In this document: positions 61,571 through 64,000 of the stretch, in pieces
Layout of the letters: every line of letters starts with the position of its first letter
How positions within the stretch are numbered: position 1 is the first letter of the stretch
Notes under the pieces: generated by a model
What the model saw: the letters and a program-made list of their open reading frames with translations, nothing else
What the model was told of the DNA's origin: nothing
The model's database searches: none
Assembly: GCF_002563795.1 (NCBI RefSeq)
Contig: NZ_PDJL01000003.1
Span: 310,001-374,000 of the forward strand
Source: Vibrio sp. ES.051
Lineage (GTDB): Bacteria > Pseudomonadota > Gammaproteobacteria > Enterobacterales > Vibrionaceae
Direction: 5' to 3'
Length of the DNA stretch: 64,000 nucleotides
Translations under genes and position numbers: made by a program

Positions 61571-63640
61571 ATGCAGCTCACTGCCACTAGCAAAGCACAG
61601 TTTTTTATTCAAAATGAGTACCATCACGTCGAAATAAAAGAGAACAGTGTTTTATTAAGCTCAATAGGTAGTGAAGAGCATATCCCTTTTACGGTTTGGA
61701 ATGGCAAAGTCAGGGTAAAGCGAGGTTTATTCTGGAGTTCTCTTCAATTTTTTGCCCATGAACAAGGCGATAAACAACAAAGCTGGCTTGTTCAGGGGTT
61801 ACCTTGGCCCCAATGCCGAAAGTTCGCCCTAGAGTCGGTGCGTCAATATCAAGAGTGGCACAACGACCAGTGTCGAAAATTAGCGGAATACTTGCCTAAA
61901 TGGGAAGAAGAGCTAGACAAGCTCAAGCATCTTCCTGCGTACTTATCGCATTCTCAAGTTCTGGGCTGGGTTGAGAATCTTAATCAAGAGTTGATTGAGA
62001 TAAAAACCACTTTAGAAGAAGCCAAAATGCGGATGCCGAACCGGATGTCAGAAATTGAGCCTTGGCTTGTTGATACGTCGACTACGCTGGGTGAACGAAA
62101 CCGAGACTGGCTTGAAAAAGAGCGCCCTAATTGGGAAGTGCTATTCAATCGTATTGAATCTTCGCCCCTGAACTTATCTCAGCAATATGCGGTGTTGCTT
62201 AATGATGATCACAACTTAGTCCTCGCCGGTGCTGGTTCAGGAAAAACCAGTGTTTTGACGGCGCGAGTCGCTTATTTACTGCAAAGTCATCAAGCGCAAG
62301 CGGAAGAATTGCTCATGTTGGCGTTTGGCCGGGATGCGGCGACAGAGATGAAAGAGCGACTCGTGGATAAAGTCGGTATGGCGGCAGAAGGCGTGCGTGT
62401 AAATACTTTTCATCAACTGGGTTTATACATTTTAAACCAAGTGGAGCAACAGCCTGTCGAAATTAGCTGCTTAGCGTTGGATGATAACCAGCGTACTGCT
62501 TGGTGTGTGGACTGGCTGAAAAAGCACTGGATGACGCCGACCAATTTTAAACGCTGGCAAAAGCACTTAGATAAATGGCCGATCGCTTACTTAAAAGGGG
62601 ATGATGAGCTAGGCAGCCATTCAGAAAACCCGAAGCTGATCGCTTGGCTAGACGCACAACTGTCCCACTTAGCGGCCATCGGCCTGAGTAAAAAGCAAGT
62701 GCAAGAAAAGTTGGTGAATCATCAAGATTACACTCGATTAAACAGCGAACTGGCTTTGTGTTGGCCATGTTTTACTGCTTGGCAAAAAATGCTCAAAGAG
62801 AGTAACCAAGTGGATTTCCCAACCATGATCAGTCGAGCGACGGATTATGTACAGAAAGGAAAATTTGTTTCACCTTGGCGTTTTGTCATGGTTGACGAGT
62901 ACCAAGATATCTCTCCAGACCGATTGGCACTGATAGAAGCGCTGTGCGAGTCAACACAGAAACAAGCGGGCGCTACTTTATTTACAGTGGGTGATGACTG
63001 GCAAGCTATTTATCAATTTGCAGGGGCTGATGTAAATCTCATTACTGGTTTTAAAGAGCGATTTGTGCATTCTACCGTTCATCACCTTAATACCACTTAC
63101 CGTTTTAACAATCAGATTGGTGATGTTGCCAATACCTTTGTTCAACAAAATCCATCTCAGTTACCTAAGGCGCTAAACAGTCACAAACAACGTAAGCAAA
63201 AGAGCGTGCATACCGTGCCAAGTAACCAAGTTGAAAAGATCCTTGATCAATTAAATCAACAAGCAAAGCAAACCAAGTCAGTTTTGTTGCTCGGGCGTAA
63301 TCATTATCATAAGCCAGATTTGTATGATGATTGGTTAAGGCGTTTCCCAAATCTCGATATTCGCTTTATGACTTGTCACGCGAGTAAGGGAAGGGAAGCA
63401 GATTTTGTCATCATTCTTTCTGTTGATGAGGGACAATTTCCGGCGAAGAAAAAGCAAATTCACATTGATGGTGCACTGACAGAGTCCAAAGACAAATTCC
63501 CTTATGCTGAAGAACGCAGATTGTTTTATGTCGCAATGACTAGAGCAAAAGAAAAAGTTTGGATTACCCATACAGGTGCTGGGTCAGCATTTGTTCAGGA
63601 GTTAGTGACGGGTGACTACCCCATTAAGTCCCCACGCTAA
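61571..63640 (+). CDS. helD: DNA helicase IV
   Basis: A 689-residue UvrD/Rep-like superfamily 1 helicase of the HelD (helicase IV) type. An N-terminal region of about 200 residues, characteristic of this family, precedes the motor: Walker A AGAGSGKTSVLTAR (about 218), VDEYQDISPDR (about 440), TVGDDWQAIYQFAGAD, a CHASKGREADFV motif (about 601) and YVAMTRAKEKVWITH. It unwinds DNA 3' to 5' and acts in recombination and repair. It ends in a very strong shared terminator with mgsA. Confidence 0.95.
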   Translation: MQLTATSKAQFFIQNEYHHVEIKENSVLLSSIGSEEHIPFTVWNGKVRVKRGLFWSSLQFFAHEQGDKQQSWLVQGLPWPQCRKFALESVRQYQEWHNDQCRKLAEYLPKWEEELDKLKHLPAYLSHSQVLGWVENLNQELIEIKTTLEEAKMRMPNRMSEIEPWLVDTSTTLGERNRDWLEKERPNWEVLFNRIESSPLNLSQQYAVLLNDDHNLVLAGAGSGKTSVLTARVAYLLQSHQAQAEELLMLAFGRDAATEMKERLVDKVGMAAEGVRVNTFHQLGLYILNQVEQQPVEISCLALDDNQRTAWCVDWLKKHWMTPTNFKRWQKHLDKWPIAYLKGDDELGSHSENPKLIAWLDAQLSHLAAIGLSKKQVQEKLVNHQDYTRLNSELALCWPCFTAWQKMLKESNQVDFPTMISRATDYVQKGKFVSPWRFVMVDEYQDISPDRLALIEALCESTQKQAGATLFTVGDDWQAIYQFAGADVNLITGFKERFVHSTVHHLNTTYRFNNQIGDVANTFVQQNPSQLPKALNSHKQRKQKSVHTVPSNQVEKILDQLNQQAKQTKSVLLLGRNHYHKPDLYDDWLRRFPNLDIRFMTCHASKGREADFVIILSVDEGQFPAKKKQIHIDGALTESKDKFPYAEERRLFYVAMTRAKEKVWITHTGAGSAFVQELVTGDYPIKSPR

Positions 63641-63667
63641 AATGTAGAGAGAGTAACCTCCAAAAAC

Positions 63668-63698
63668 CACAAAGGCGATACTGAGTATCGCCTTTGTG
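63668..63698. terminator. Bidirectional terminator between helD and mgsA
   Basis: A perfect 14-bp stem, CACAAAGGCGATAC (63668-63681) with GTATCGCCTTTGTG (63685-63698), with a 3-base loop. It serves two convergent genes. Confidence 0.85.
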
Positions 63699-63721
63699 TT
63701 ATCGAGGAATATCAATGGCGT

Positions 63722-64000
63722 TTAGGTGCGCCCGGCGATGTAGGCATCGTAGTCAGGCACTTCAATATCCACTTCTTGCTCTAAGAGCGGTGAATCGAAT
63801 AGGAACTTCGCCGTGGCACGGTTGGCCGCAACAGGGATATTCCAAACACTGGCGATACGAAGAAGCGCTTTTACATCTGGGTCGTGTGGTACTGCGTTCA
63901 GAGGGTCCCAGAAAAAGATTAATACATCGATCTTGCCTTCAGAAATAAGAGCGCCAAGTTGCTGGTCACCGCCCATTGGGCCACTGATCATGCTTTTAAT
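63722..64000 (-). CDS. mgsA: Methylglyoxal synthase, N-terminus beyond window
   Basis: The C-terminal 92 residues of methylglyoxal synthase, which converts dihydroxyacetone phosphate to methylglyoxal and phosphate. The phosphate-binding loop and catalytic aspartate [14 protein letters not shown] are visible, followed by [24 protein letters not shown] and [12 protein letters not shown], all strongly conserved. The frame continues past base 64000, where the first 60 or so residues must lie. It is convergent with helD. The C-terminus [10 protein letters not shown] is complete. Confidence 0.95.
   Translation of the reverse strand: MKSMISGPMGGDQQLGALISEGKIDVLIFFWDPLNAVPHDPDVKALLRIASVWNIPVAANRATAKFLFDSPLLEQEVDIEVPDYDAYIAGRT

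Overview
The window looks like a chromosomal segment of a marine gammaproteobacterium of the Vibrionaceae, most likely Vibrio. The grounds are protein resemblance recalled from memory (PldA, HelD, MgsA, YccS, AcnA, the Mrp antiporter, BCCT betaine carriers), a GC content that looks moderate, and the many osmolyte and sodium systems. The species cannot be fixed from this alone. No rRNA, tRNA or CRISPR array was seen. Two genes run off the ends: a ModF/PhrA-like ABC ATPase on the left and mgsA on the right.

Region 1 (1-5150) holds the ABC ATPase and, divergently, a YheO/DauR-type regulator followed by RidA, a TcyP-like cystine symporter and a CoA-disulfide-reductase-like flavoprotein; this reads as a small thiol or amino-acid operon. 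Region 2 (5400-11800) is mixed housekeeping: an RlpA-like lipoprotein, a YcxB-like membrane protein, acnA, pldA and a cold-shock protein.

Region 3 (12017-15377) is a nested transposon. A 1634-type IS, with inverted repeats and a 6-bp target duplication, has its transposase gene split by a complete 1577-bp IS66-family element with GTAA ends and an 8-bp target duplication. The IS66 transposase lies in two frames joined at a canonical A AAA AAG slippery heptamer.

Region 4 (15500-26040) is ion and osmotic homeostasis: betT with a divergent LysR regulator, a tandem universal stress protein, a small zinc-ribbon protein and a six-gene mrp operon with MrpA and MrpB fused. Region 5 (26058-29946) is an alpha-glucoside module: GntR regulator, GH4 6-phospho-alpha-glucosidase and PTS EIICB. 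Region 6 (29890-34309) has an etfB without etfA, a soluble PAS chemoreceptor, and a DMT-family exporter preceded by three hairpins.

Region 7 (34336-47248) is branched-chain amino-acid breakdown. The leftward liuRABCE genes (leucine) lack liuD. The rightward genes are a thiolase, mmsA, acyl-CoA dehydrogenase, enoyl-CoA hydratase, 3-hydroxyisobutyryl-CoA hydrolase, mmsB and an SDR (valine). A LiuR-type dyad lies between the two arms.

Region 8 (47694-58441) is the best candidate for an undescribed system: an Old Yellow Enzyme homologue, a LysR regulator, RidA, an aldehyde dehydrogenase, an M19 dipeptidase homologue that has lost part of its zinc site, an unusual BCCT carrier, and two cytosolic proteins of unknown function, next to an orphan betaine-type binding protein. 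I infer a pathway that imports and degrades a betaine-like compound. Region 9 (58688-64000) has a 53-residue small protein, a possible small RNA, yccS, helD and the end of mgsA.
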